From Candidatus Neomarinimicrobiota bacterium (GTDB lineage: Bacteria; Fidelibacterota; Marinisomatia; SCGC-AAA003-L08; TS1B11), in assembly GCA_041862535.1 (NCBI GenBank), contig JBGVTM010000201.1:1-58801 (forward strand): a DNA stretch of 58,801 nucleotides, given 5' to 3'. Below are positions 25,301 through 33,979 of this stretch, one piece after another. The translations under genes and the position numbers were made by a program. How positions within the stretch are numbered: position 1 is the first letter of the stretch; every line of letters begins with the position of its first letter. The notes below the pieces were generated by a model. The model worked only from the letters and a program-made list of their open reading frames with translations. It was not told where the DNA came from and searched no databases.

Positions 25301-25347
25301 AGCAGTGTTCCAAGTAAAAGATAGCACTTCCGAAGAAGGTAAAGCAT
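22327..25347 (-). CDS. Exported M1-family metallopeptidase fused to a C-terminal outer-membrane beta-barrel
   Basis: 1006 residues. Signal peptide (LLLGTLLLTNWILAQ), M1 domain (about 25-560) with the substrate motif GGGMEYPNITVI and the zinc site HEVGH (393-397) plus Glu416 in WLDEGL, exactly 18 residues on. A linker or Ig-like region (about 560-640) follows. From about 650 to the end the sequence alternates in the manner of barrel strands (SLFYSLKQKRLAGGTGLAI, RYARQGRLYLRGWLGHTL, WRIGLSLPSISL), with aromatic girdles. This suggests an aminopeptidase-like enzyme displayed at the outer membrane by its own barrel. ATG supported by AGGAGG 5 bases upstream. Divergent from pip. Confidence 0.85.
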   Translation of the reverse strand: MLYLLRKCYLLLGTLLLTNWILAQTLTRPSDYFQQEVAYRIDVTLNDEDHTLSVFLSLDYINNSPDTLNFIWFHLWPNAYRSNETAFARQEFEQGSTRFYFAKDKDRGYIDSLDFRSGDNALKWEYHHAWIDVAKVYLAHPLAPGDTVTIETPFLVKIPNIFSRLGHTDNHYEITQWYPKPAVYDRDGWHAMPYLDMGEFYSEFGTFDVHITLPREYVVMATGDLPQGDPDYEFLDSLVAVTAEYYALKKDDGKPDKSARKKWLKKFDKREFTAPGDGPTKTLHFHQEKVHDFAWFADKRYMVQKGTLWVEDSTRAVTVWCLHRSNFADLWEESLEYAHDAAYWYGQWYGTYPYNHVSAVSGDMAAGGGMEYPNITVISMGGTKETLEDVIMHEVGHNWHYGIFGYNERLHPWLDEGLTVYSEIRYWYAKYGEKTGGLFSMGLIPERLTRIMKNPYTKRHFQQFVANFTVGTHDDQPMEGHSSGFEPTNYGTVVYYKSSVVFDFLEHYLGPERNQAAWDAFTRIWSFAHPGPEDLRAAFETISGEDLSWFFDDIVKTNRRLDYGVSRMVASKDVVQVTITNYGEIEAPVEVATLDREGAVLESRWLPGFSGSRTITFDSEAVHSATTDPGGYSPDVDHSNDYLPLIRLADIYLHKPALRFLLSAPEPGRSQLYFIPMLSYCTYSGLLPGTIFYGGVLPPSKNHLTGSLFYSLKQKRLAGGTGLAINRYRLWGTDKLTGKVNYASYPDYSMAQLDLDAIFRERAVSSPALQLGMALAWQQLTEGALDNTLWDTGTFISAALNTRYWNHTHALLRWDLAGQAHMVSGSADELESDLKATILQGTAKASYRYARQGRLYLRGWLGHTLTDKDLIPNQYRFWLSGGLDTDFSNPLAFNRTGSGTFRVYHQFYIPDEGPAIRALNTEVPGITAWALNLDVTSKYPLALFADIAGTNNGDDESWQTYTDAGIIWSLGPIKFIVPLWHSWEPEIGEAPYEGWRIGLSLPSISL

Positions 25348-25490
25348 GAGGGCCTCCTGCTGGATAAATTGATTACGTGTACCGGCAAGATTATTATGCT
25401 ACTGACTCAGCCATCAATTTATTGCACCTGCGGCTGGAAGTTATCAGCTTTTTCAGGCTGACCCTGCCCTTTATCCAGTGTCAAATATAA

Positions 25491-26444
<954 letters not shown>

Positions 26445-26457
26445 ATAGCAGCGGCTG

Positions 26458-27045
26458 CTAGCGAATGATCCCTTTCAGCGAAGCAACGTAGTCAACCAGC
26501 TCGGGGAAAAAGGCCCGGAAGTCGTTTTCCAGGCTAGAGTAATTTCTTCGGAGCTCTTCCAGTCCCTGGGCCAATTCGTTGTCACAGCCCAGTCGGTGGG
26601 ATAGCCCGCGCAGCGCGTGCCCGATATTGGTCAGATCGCGGTATGACAGCAGCCAGTTATCCGTGATCATAGCGGGCAGCATCCGCTGCAGGCGTGGCGG
26701 CATTAGCTCCACATGCTTATCCAGAACGTAATATACCCGCCTGGTAAATTCCGGGAGGGGTTCGCCAGCGTATTCAGCCCAGTTCCGGGCCAAAAAATGA
26801 TCGTAGAACAGGTCGACCAGGATACCCCTGGTATGGCGGAATTTCCGGTTGAGGCGAGCCTTACTCTGCTTGTGAAGGGGGTGCGCATCGGTGAAGGTGT
26901 CGATTTTGCGATGGATAAGGATGGCCCGTCGGACGCCCTCGCTATAGCCGTTGTAGTCGTCTCCTTTGACGAAGTCTCCCAGGAGGCTGCCCACGAGCGA
27001 TTCGGCGGTATCATCAGCCAGGTACAGATGGGCCAGGTAGTTCAT
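26458..27045 (-). CDS. acpH: Acyl carrier protein phosphodiesterase (AcpH family)
   Basis: Family DUF479/AcpH removes the phosphopantetheine arm from ACP. MNYLAHLYLADDTAESLVGSLLGDFVKG at the N-terminus holds the HD-like His and Asp; RKIDTFTDAHP and FYDHFLARNW are further family blocks. The 195 residues are full length. It converges with pip, leaving only 13 bases between stops. Confidence 0.9.
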   Translation of the reverse strand: MNYLAHLYLADDTAESLVGSLLGDFVKGDDYNGYSEGVRRAILIHRKIDTFTDAHPLHKQSKARLNRKFRHTRGILVDLFYDHFLARNWAEYAGEPLPEFTRRVYYVLDKHVELMPPRLQRMLPAMITDNWLLSYRDLTNIGHALRGLSHRLGCDNELAQGLEELRRNYSSLENDFRAFFPELVDYVASLKGIIR

Positions 27046-27108
27046 GCGTATAAGGTCGAGAGATCGGGTTAAGTTTGGCTGCTAACTTACATCAGAGGAG
27101 ATCGTATT

Positions 27109-27528
27109 ATGAAATCCTATCGCAAGGAGCTGTGGTTCAACGTCCTGGCCCGGATGGACTTTGTCAATATCACGCCCCAGGTAGCGACGGCGGTGCGGGA
27201 AAGCGGCGTGCAGGAAGGGCTGTGCCTGGTGAACGCCATGCACATCACGGCCTCGGTGTTCATCAATGACGACGAGCCGGGCCTGCACCGGGACTACAAG
27301 CGCTGGCTGGAGGAGCTGGCCCCCCACGAGCCCCTGTCCCGCTATGACCATAACCGCACGGGAGAAGACAACGGCGATGCCCATCACAAGCGGCAGGTCA
27401 TGGGCCGGGAGGTGGTGGTGGCCATCAGCGAGGGCCGGCTGGACTTCGGTCCGTGGGAGCAGATCTTCTACGGGGAGTTCGATGGGCGGCGCCGGAAGCG
27501 GGCGCTGATCAAGATTGTCGGGGAGTAG
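27109..27528 (+). CDS. YjbQ/UPF0047 family protein (secondary thiamine-phosphate synthase-like)
   Basis: 139 residues, full family length. The conserved core [32 protein letters not shown] and the C-terminal [18 protein letters not shown] are characteristic; conserved His and Glu residues bind metal. Members can partly replace thiamine-phosphate synthase in vivo, but the physiological role is unsettled. GAGGAG precedes the ATG. Divergent from acpH. Confidence 0.92.
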   Translation: MKSYRKELWFNVLARMDFVNITPQVATAVRESGVQEGLCLVNAMHITASVFINDDEPGLHRDYKRWLEELAPHEPLSRYDHNRTGEDNGDAHHKRQVMGREVVVAISEGRLDFGPWEQIFYGEFDGRRRKRALIKIVGE

Positions 27529-27566
27529 GAAGTGGGTGTCAAACGGCCGGGGTGGTGTTGGCGCGG

Positions 27567-27791
27567 TTATTCCGTCTCCGGCCTGGCATTCAGCAAAGCC
27601 AGAGCTTCTTCGGCCTGGTCTTCGGCTACCAGAAGGCGCACGCCCTTGCTGCCGAAAGCGAGGCCCGGTGCCATGCCCCCCAGGTCATCGGCATGGATCA
27701 CAGCCGCTATGCCGTGGGATTCGAGGAAGGCTTTGTCAATCTGCGCTCGCTGACGATCAGGATAGGTTTTGATGCAGATATATTCCGTCAT
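27567..27791 (-). CDS. DUF2007-like small protein
   Basis: 74 residues. YICIKTYPDRQRAQIDKAFLESHGIAAVIHADDLGG followed by GVRLLVAEDQAEEALALL matches the layout of the DUF2007 'putative signal transducing' family: a betaalphabeta unit in which a protein senses or binds an unknown partner. No catalytic residues are evident. It converges with yjbQ and lies 26 bases before the M1 peptidase stop on the other side. Probably cytoplasmic. Confidence 0.75.
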   Translation of the reverse strand: MTEYICIKTYPDRQRAQIDKAFLESHGIAAVIHADDLGGMAPGLAFGSKGVRLLVAEDQAEEALALLNARPETE

Positions 27792-27817
27792 GGTAGGTTT
27801 ATTTCCGGTTCTAGCGG

Positions 27818-29842
27818 TTATCTAAGCAAGACCATCTTCCGCGTCTGGCTAAATCTAATACGGCTGCCTGATCCCAGCTCACTCATTTCAATGCGGTACA
27901 GGTAGATCCCGCTGGCAACCGGTATGCCGCGGTGATCGATACCCCTCCAGATAAACTCATGTCGTCCGGGTCCGCAATCAAGTGCCCTCATACTGGTTAC
28001 TTTGCGTCCCAAAAGGTCGTAAATCACGAGTTTTACATCCGAGTTTAGGGGTAATTCGTAGGGTATGGAGGTTGCGATACTCGTAGCCGTATTGAAAGGA
28101 TTGGGCACGTTCTGGTATAAGGCGTAGTAAATCGGGACCCAGGGTTCCACCATCAGGGTATCAATTTTCTTGAGGATCCAGCCTTCAGGATCCAGCGTCA
28201 CAGCCAGGGGCGGGGCCGGGAGATTGAAGTAATATTGATCGGTGGGGGCGTTATTGAATACGGTTATGATAGTGTCAGCGCCAGTCATATCAATAGCGAT
28301 ATCGATAGGCATAGGGAAAAGGGCTTTTTCGGGATACTGGACCTGATCGATGCGAATGGAAATCAGCTCCAGGCCATTAGTAGTTCCTGCACCCCATACG
28401 ACCTTGTACTCAGGGCGGCCGGCTTCATAGATCCACGGCTGGAAGAACCAGTCGAGATCCTGGTCCGAAACCGTTTCGCAGACATCCTGGAAGCCGCCGG
28501 TGGTGGCATTGCTGTAGGCGAAGCGGGGATCGTTCGAGTAGGCCAGCAGAATGTCGAAGAAGGTCGAATCTCCGACAATATGGCGCAGCATGTGCAGGAA
28601 CCAACCGGCCTTGTCGTACACCGTGATATCGAAAATGCGCGAGACGGAGGTGGTATCATCCACGTAGATGGGATAAAGGTAATCCCGGTCCATCATGCTC
28701 ATATATTCGTGGTAGTAATCTGTGCCCAGGCTATGCTCGAAGTACAGCGCTTCGGCGTAGGAGGCGAAGCCTTCATTCAGCCAGATTTCGTGCCAGTTGG
28801 CGTTGGTGATCTTGTCGCCCCACCACTGGTGAGCGAGCTCATGCACAGTCAGGATAAGCCTGAAACGGCCCTGGCTGGTGATAGTTTGATGCTCCATACC
28901 CCCACCCCAAGCAAACTGAGCAATGCCGTATTTCTCCGTCAGAAAGGGATACGGCCCGAAGATCTCGTGAAAATAGGCCAGCATGTCGAGGGTTTCCGTG
29001 AATTCGTTCCGGGCCTGCTCGAGATCCTCGGGATAGATGTAGTACTGGATCTCCATGGAGTCGCCGGCAGTGTAGTGGAACCACTCCGAGTAGGTGGCGT
29101 AGTTGGTTATGGCCAGGGAGACCAGATAGGTAGTGATGGGGTAGCGCTCCTGCCAATGGAACGTGCAGCCGCTGTCAAGACAGACCTCGCTGACCAGCAT
29201 ACCATTGGAGGCCACGATCAGTCCTCCCGGCACGGTCACGATCATATCCACCGAATCGGCCTTATCGCTGGGGGCATCCTTGCAGGGCCACCAGGCCCGG
29301 GCGCCATAGGGTTCGCTCAAGGACCAGATAATGGGCTCCTCTTCGTGATAATCAAAACCGAAGGCGCCGAAGCCGCTCTTGGCTGGCTGGCCGTGATAGG
29401 TTGTGCTCACATTGAAGTACTCGTCGTTCGAAACCGGCTGGGATAATTCCACGACCAGAAGATCACCTGCGCGGGTGTAACCGGCGGCATCGCCGCCAAC
29501 CGCATCCACCGACATGTTGCCTGCCAGGTCCAGTTCCACCGACGTGAAATCATCGACTTTTGCCCTGGCCGTCATCGTAACTGTCCCGGATATCTGCTTG
29601 GTGGTAGTATCGATATCGAGGTTGATCCGGTAGTAGGTGACGTCGTAGTTCTGTTGTGCTGGGGAGAGCTTGGTGGCTTTCAGCAGTCGCTGGCGCTCGA
29701 GTGCAGCCTGCCGGGCGTTGATTTCCAACCGCCGCATCTCTAAAAGCTCTTCACGGGTCGGCAACACCTGTTGCGCCCATACATTGCCACACGAGAGTAG
29801 GCTAATGAGGCCCAGGATAGGAAGCACAGGTCGCGGTCTCAT
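27818..29842 (-). CDS. Secreted M1-family metallopeptidase with T9SS-type C-terminal sorting domain
   Basis: 674 residues. Signal peptide (MRPRPVLPILGLISLL to VWAQ), M1 domain with GGGMEHQTIT and the zinc site HELAHQWWG plus Glu in WLNEGF 18 residues on, then a sorting domain starting YQNVPNPFNTATS, continuing VKLVIYDLLGRKV and ending RKMVLLR. The tail implies export through a type IX-like route. ATG at 29842 is preferred since the signal peptide begins there; a GTG four codons upstream is possible. Differs from the M1 at 22327 in having a sorting tail instead of a barrel. Confidence 0.88.
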   Translation of the reverse strand: MRPRPVLPILGLISLLSCGNVWAQQVLPTREELLEMRRLEINARQAALERQRLLKATKLSPAQQNYDVTYYRINLDIDTTTKQISGTVTMTARAKVDDFTSVELDLAGNMSVDAVGGDAAGYTRAGDLLVVELSQPVSNDEYFNVSTTYHGQPAKSGFGAFGFDYHEEEPIIWSLSEPYGARAWWPCKDAPSDKADSVDMIVTVPGGLIVASNGMLVSEVCLDSGCTFHWQERYPITTYLVSLAITNYATYSEWFHYTAGDSMEIQYYIYPEDLEQARNEFTETLDMLAYFHEIFGPYPFLTEKYGIAQFAWGGGMEHQTITSQGRFRLILTVHELAHQWWGDKITNANWHEIWLNEGFASYAEALYFEHSLGTDYYHEYMSMMDRDYLYPIYVDDTTSVSRIFDITVYDKAGWFLHMLRHIVGDSTFFDILLAYSNDPRFAYSNATTGGFQDVCETVSDQDLDWFFQPWIYEAGRPEYKVVWGAGTTNGLELISIRIDQVQYPEKALFPMPIDIAIDMTGADTIITVFNNAPTDQYYFNLPAPPLAVTLDPEGWILKKIDTLMVEPWVPIYYALYQNVPNPFNTATSIATSIPYELPLNSDVKLVIYDLLGRKVTSMRALDCGPGRHEFIWRGIDHRGIPVASGIYLYRIEMSELGSGSRIRFSQTRKMVLLR

Positions 29843-30001
29843 ACGACGATCCACTCTAGTAAAACTACTGTTTCTTTATCCCTGGTCAAGCGCGCCGCCA
29901 TAGATTACGCCACTTCCTGCCTTGATCCCAAAGCATAACTGCAGCTCGCTTAATGAGGAGCGTTGGCCCGAAAATGGAACCGGCTTGGGATCACTGATGC
30001 G

Positions 30002-30745
30002 CTAGCGGTGAGTCCGGAATGCCAGGCCCAGTTCCATACTGAAACCGCCAAAGTTCATGTCCAGGTACTCCAACTCGGTATGAGAATTCTGGTCTTCTAT
30101 TCTCGCTTTTCCGGGCATGAAACTGTACCTGAATTCGCCAACCAGCATCAGATCAAAATAGACCGGCCGGTAAAATCCGAGCAAAAAGTGAAAATCCGGC
30201 ACAATAAACTCTCCCTTGTACCAGTTGGGTGATCCGTTCTCAATATCACGTCGTGTCTCCCAACGCATCAGGTTCATACCAAAACCCATACCGAAATACG
30301 GCTGCACGGATACGCCGCCGGAAGAGGATCTCATGATCCCGGAAGGCAGAAGTCCGTGAATTCGGCTCAACTTCACACTGCCGGCCGTCATTTGATGGAA
30401 ATATTCCTCCCACAATCCATCCGGCGCCAGGCTCATCCGGTGATCCAGCCGCTGAAGTCGGCCACCAACCTCCAGCAAAAGCGCACTCTGACCACTCCGG
30501 CTGTATCCGCCGATCAACCCAAATTCCATTCCCGGACCAAAGCCGGTTGCATGCAGACTGGCCGGGGACCCTTCGGCATTATAACCGACGGTACTGTAGC
30601 CCTGAAGAAGGGTATGCAGGGGAGCAAACGGGCCCCCTTTCAACCCGAGAAGGAACGTCCTTTCCTGGGCCTGAAGAAAGGAGCCCATACCCACAAAACA
30701 AATAATCAGGATTACAACCCTTAATCCGAGTCGTTCGTTTTTCAT
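30002..30745 (-). CDS. Probable outer-membrane beta-barrel protein, uncharacterised
   Basis: 247 residues with a signal peptide (VVILIICFVGMGSFLQAQ) and a good AAGGAG site. The mature part is Gly- and aromatic-rich with alternating strands (FLLGLKGGPFAPL, MEFGLIGGYS, FGGFSMELGLAFR) and ends in FRTHR. The pattern fits a small eight- or ten-strand barrel (OmpW/OmpA-like fold). I know no closer family. Next upstream gene is another barrel gene 79 bases away. Confidence 0.65.
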   Translation of the reverse strand: MKNERLGLRVVILIICFVGMGSFLQAQERTFLLGLKGGPFAPLHTLLQGYSTVGYNAEGSPASLHATGFGPGMEFGLIGGYSRSGQSALLLEVGGRLQRLDHRMSLAPDGLWEEYFHQMTAGSVKLSRIHGLLPSGIMRSSSGGVSVQPYFGMGFGMNLMRWETRRDIENGSPNWYKGEFIVPDFHFLLGFYRPVYFDLMLVGEFRYSFMPGKARIEDQNSHTELEYLDMNFGGFSMELGLAFRTHR

Positions 30746-30824
30746 AATGCTGACTCCTTATGATGGAATGCTGTCGGGAAAGATGATGAGAAGCGGCTTC
30801 GGTACCTTTTCGGTAAAGTCACGT

Positions 30825-32069
30825 TCAGAAACGATACACGAAGTTTACCGTGATATTAACGGCACCGGACTCTTCTTCGATGTTTGTGTCCAAGCTTCGC
30901 TCCCAGGTGGTGAGACTGAGGGCGGTGTCGATTTTGATCTGCGGGACGGGTACAACGCTCAGACCCAGATTAAGGGTGTGTTGGGGTACCTGGGGAAAGG
31001 GCTTCCGGTAGAGGGGGGGATCGTAGCGGTATCCGCCCCTGAGTTTGATATTGATCATTGGCAGGAGAAATTCGGCCCCAGCGGCATAGCCTGGGAGATT
31101 GGCGTATTGCGTACGGAGGGTATCGTTGATGGAGATGTCGATTGGGACCTCAATGGAGTCGATAACATCAACCAGGTCTGACTCGAACCGAATCTGGGAG
31201 TAATCGAACCATGCTAGATCACCGCTAAGGAGAAGCGGGCCTACAGTGAGGGATGAGCCTACCCGCAGGCAGTAGGAACCGCGGATCTTATAGTCGCGCT
31301 CCTCTTCGAAGCCGATGTAACTGTCATAAGATGTTTCGCTGACACTGACCCATTGTGGTGAGCGCAGGAGCAGCCCGATCCGCCAGGGTGGCAAGGGCGC
31401 GAGGAGTATCCCGAGGCTCAATCCTACACCAATGTATTCCGGCTCGACAAGGAGATAGTCGCTGGAGGCGACCGTCGCTCCGGTATAGTAAGTATTATTG
31501 TCAGTGTAGACATTTTTGCCGGCGAGGATATCAAACGCACCCCCCAGAGCCAGCTGGGTGGACACCTGGTAGCCGACGCCTAAACTCCAGTAGCCAATCC
31601 GTCCCTCTTCAGTCAATACTTCATGTATGGTGGATGCAGCATCACGGGGATAGGTTTGTTCCAACTGGCGCTCGAATGCCCGGGCCTGATTATAGCCAAT
31701 AGCTATGGTCAGTTTCGAGTTGGGGAGGGGCAGGGCTACCCCGGCGTTGCCGAGTCTGGTTGCCGTGATGGTGGCAGTGCTGGTGTTTCCCGGGCTCCTG
31801 ACGTCCGTCGTGGCGGTCAGGTAAGTAAATCCCAGGTTGATTTCTCTTTTGGTGATGTGAGCCAGTCCGGCGGGATTGTAGAACAGGGCGGTGAGGTCGT
31901 CAGCGATGCCAGTGAAGGCCTGTCCCATGCCAAGGGCCCGGCTTCCCGGTCCCCCGAGGCCAGTGAAGGGACGTACGGCGTCAAGATCAATCTGCCCGTT
32001 CAGCAGAGCGGTAGTGACGAAGATTAACGATACAATCCTGCGAGGGAGTTGAATTTTTGGGATTGCCAT
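30825..32069 (-). CDS. PorV/PorQ- or FadL-like outer-membrane beta-barrel protein
   Basis: 414 residues with signal peptide. The mature start, GLGGPGSRALGMGQAFTGIADDLTALFYNPAGLA, shown here by its key blocks GMGQAF and YNPAGL, is the classic opening of UPF0164/PorV/FadL-type proteins. The rest consists of amphipathic strands ending NITVNFVYRF with C-terminal Phe. It could be a hydrophobic-solute channel or a T9SS accessory protein. The lipoprotein gene ends 20 bases before its start on the same strand, so the two are probably cotranscribed. Confidence 0.75.
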   Translation of the reverse strand: MAIPKIQLPRRIVSLIFVTTALLNGQIDLDAVRPFTGLGGPGSRALGMGQAFTGIADDLTALFYNPAGLAHITKREINLGFTYLTATTDVRSPGNTSTATITATRLGNAGVALPLPNSKLTIAIGYNQARAFERQLEQTYPRDAASTIHEVLTEEGRIGYWSLGVGYQVSTQLALGGAFDILAGKNVYTDNNTYYTGATVASSDYLLVEPEYIGVGLSLGILLAPLPPWRIGLLLRSPQWVSVSETSYDSYIGFEEERDYKIRGSYCLRVGSSLTVGPLLLSGDLAWFDYSQIRFESDLVDVIDSIEVPIDISINDTLRTQYANLPGYAAGAEFLLPMINIKLRGGYRYDPPLYRKPFPQVPQHTLNLGLSVVPVPQIKIDTALSLTTWERSLDTNIEEESGAVNITVNFVYRF

Positions 32070-32089
32070 CGTGAATAGTGGACGAAAGC

Positions 32090-33097
32090 CTAAGGCTGCC
32101 GGTCGCGAGTACGGGAAGTTTTGGTGCTCCTGCTGGCTTTGCTGCTAGATCTAGGCGCAGATTGGGATGTTCGGCTGACACCCGGTGATGATCTGGTTGT
32201 TGTTCCGCCGGTGGTATAGCTTCCCTGTCGATCGGAGGACCGGGCGGTCTGGTCGGATACAGCGCGACTGCTCTCAGGTTGCTGTTGGGAGGCCTGCTCG
32301 GTTGCGCCGGTGGAGGTGCTCTGGGATTGGGTTTGACCGGTCTGTGAGGCGACGGTCTTGGTCATGTCGCCACTAAGTTCTGAGTCGGGAGTCAGTTCGG
32401 GACTCAACCCGGTAGGCAGATCGCGCCGGTTTCGGGGGCGCCGCTGGGTGGCTTTTGTCGGCGCGGATACAGTAATGGGAGTTCCATACCAGGGATACGA
32501 GCTATACCCGCCATAGTAGGAATAAGGGTACCCATAATCCCAGTAGGGATCGTAGTACCAGGGGTCGTAGTACCAATCATACCAGGGATCATACCACCAG
32601 CTGTAGCGATTGTAGCCGTAATCCCCGTATGGATACCCGGTGCCCCAGTAAGGGTAATCCCACCACAGATCGTCGAACCACCAGGGGCTGGCGTACATAG
32701 GCAGCCGGTTCCAGCGGCGTTGGTATTGCATCCAGTAGCGGGTCTGCCAGTCGCGATAATAATAGGGGCCGTTGAGGTGATACAGGAGGTTGACGCTAAT
32801 GTGGGTATCGTCTTCTCGATAGCGGTCCCGATACCAATCCTGGTAGGTATAATCCACGTCGCCGGGTTCCTCGATTTTCCCTGGCTGATCAGGTGGAGGT
32901 TGGGTTTCAGGGATTGGTGCTGTTGGGGCGAGCGCTTCGCGATCGGTGATGGCTGCGGTCAGGCCCCGGGACGGGTCACTCCGATGGTAACCGGCAAAAT
33001 AGGGATCGTCGGATAGCCGGGTGAAACTGGCACACCCGACCAGTAGAATCCCGCTCAAGAGGAGGAACGTCAACCGGAATGATGCGCGTGCAGCCAT
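32090..33097 (-). CDS. Tyr/Trp-rich lipoprotein with Ser/Thr/Gln-rich tail
   Basis: 335 residues. The signal ends in LLVGC, a canonical lipobox, so the mature protein is probably lipid-anchored. The middle (about 80-205) is extremely rich in Tyr, Trp, Asp, Pro and Gly (YDPWYDWYYDPWYYDPYWDY), and the last 110 residues are Ser/Thr/Gln/Arg low complexity, likely disordered. ATG at 33097 is set by AGGAGGTGA 5-7 bases upstream; the GTG at 33106 lies within that site. No enzyme domain is visible. A structural or matrix role is conceivable. It precedes the PorV-like barrel gene by 20 bases. Confidence 0.75.
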   Translation of the reverse strand: MAARASFRLTFLLLSGILLVGCASFTRLSDDPYFAGYHRSDPSRGLTAAITDREALAPTAPIPETQPPPDQPGKIEEPGDVDYTYQDWYRDRYREDDTHISVNLLYHLNGPYYYRDWQTRYWMQYQRRWNRLPMYASPWWFDDLWWDYPYWGTGYPYGDYGYNRYSWWYDPWYDWYYDPWYYDPYWDYGYPYSYYGGYSSYPWYGTPITVSAPTKATQRRPRNRRDLPTGLSPELTPDSELSGDMTKTVASQTGQTQSQSTSTGATEQASQQQPESSRAVSDQTARSSDRQGSYTTGGTTTRSSPGVSRTSQSAPRSSSKASRSTKTSRTRDRQP

Positions 33098-33278
33098 TAG
33101 AATCACCTCCTGCCTAAATGTAGGTGCTGGCTATCGCGGTTACAACCTTTTCCGCTCTAATATGCTAACGGCTGGCAGGGTCGGTTGGTTCCCAGCCCTG
33201 ATGGTCGTATCGGCGGGGTAGGTCCTGCTACGGAACGAGATAAACCCTTTGATCCAATGAACATACGTCAATTTATAT

Positions 33279-33307
33279 TTGATGCTTCGGGCCTCGATAG
33301 GTAATAT
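33279..33307 (+). promoter_or_regulatory. Possible sigma-70 promoter for the DoxX gene
   Basis: TTGATG (33279-33284), 17-base spacer, TAATAT (33302-33307). Four of six matches at each hexamer. It predicts a leader of about 120 bases that includes the inverted repeat at 33380. Confidence 0.35.
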
Positions 33308-33379
33308 CGACGTGGTAAGAGGAGCATATCATAGGTTCAGGTGTTAATGATCTTCTTCATAAATGGTAGTTAGGCGTCT

Positions 33380-33396
33380 CGTGTCAGAATGACACG
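33380..33396. promoter_or_regulatory. Operator-like inverted repeat before the DoxX gene
   Basis: CGTGTC-AGAAT-GACACG: perfect 6-bp arms with a 5-base centre, 40 bases before the DoxX start. The spacing fits a dimeric repressor site or a small RNA hairpin. Confidence 0.4.
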
Positions 33397-33435
33397 TAAT
33401 CCCAACCATATATCAGTAGAAAAGGAGAAGCATAA

Positions 33436-33822
33436 ATGGAAATCGCATTTCTAATCGGTCGAATAATTGTCGGTATCTTATACCTATTTAATGCCAGCAA
33501 TCACTTTTTTCAGTTGAATACCCTAAGCGGTTTCGCCCAATCCAAGGGAGTGCCCGCGCCAAAACTGGCAGCCCTCGTATCTGGTGTGCTACTGCTCATT
33601 GGTGGCCTGAGCATTATTACTGGCTTCCAGCCTACCATTGGTGTCGCGGCCTTAGTATTGTTCTTCTTGCCTATCACATTCATAATGCATGCCTTCTGGA
33701 AAGTGGAAGACCAGATGATAAAGATGGGCGAGATGGTAAACTTCACCAAGAACATGGCGCTAATGGGTTCTGCCTTAATGTTCTTGGCAGTACCACAGCC
33801 TTGGCCTTTCAGCATAGGTTAG
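33436..33822 (+). CDS. DoxX family membrane protein
   Basis: 128 residues with four membrane helices: LIGRIIVGILYLFNASNHFF, LAALVSGVLLLIGGLSIITGF, VAALVLFFLPITFIMHAFW and a last helix near MALMGSALMFLAV. The opening GRI.VG.LYL..A..HF and the G..SGV.LL.GGL.I..G motif are those of DoxX. Members act in redox-related membrane complexes or are uncharacterised. AAGGAG precedes the ATG. It stands alone. Confidence 0.85.
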   Translation: MEIAFLIGRIIVGILYLFNASNHFFQLNTLSGFAQSKGVPAPKLAALVSGVLLLIGGLSIITGFQPTIGVAALVLFFLPITFIMHAFWKVEDQMIKMGEMVNFTKNMALMGSALMFLAVPQPWPFSIG

Positions 33823-33979
33823 GCAATAAAAGCCCAAATTGAGAAGCAACGTCTTCGTTAGAGACGCCGCCTACCCAGCGGTTCCAGCCGACGCACTGCG
33901 CGCACGAATCAGATCGCAGCCGTAGGACGAAATCAGACTACAACCGGGCGGGCGCTGTGATGAAAACTACTAAGGTCGT

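Larger units (their letters stand above)
33107..33435. other. Divergent region upstream of the lipoprotein and DoxX genes
   Basis: About 330 bases with no gene. It contains a possible promoter for doxX (33279-33307) and an operator-like inverted repeat (33380-33396). AAGGAGAAG precedes the DoxX ATG. The lipoprotein promoter on the minus strand was not located. Confidence 0.4.

Noticed and set aside
28235-29446. Open frame of about 400 codons on the plus strand
   Set aside because: It lies wholly antisense to the M1 peptidase, whose motifs and signal peptide are clear. The antisense reading has no domain.
33371-33900. Possible integron cassette around DoxX (GTTAGGC-like words on both sides)
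   Set aside because: The words are not in the inverted arrangement of attC, no L boxes are seen, and no integrase or second cassette is present.
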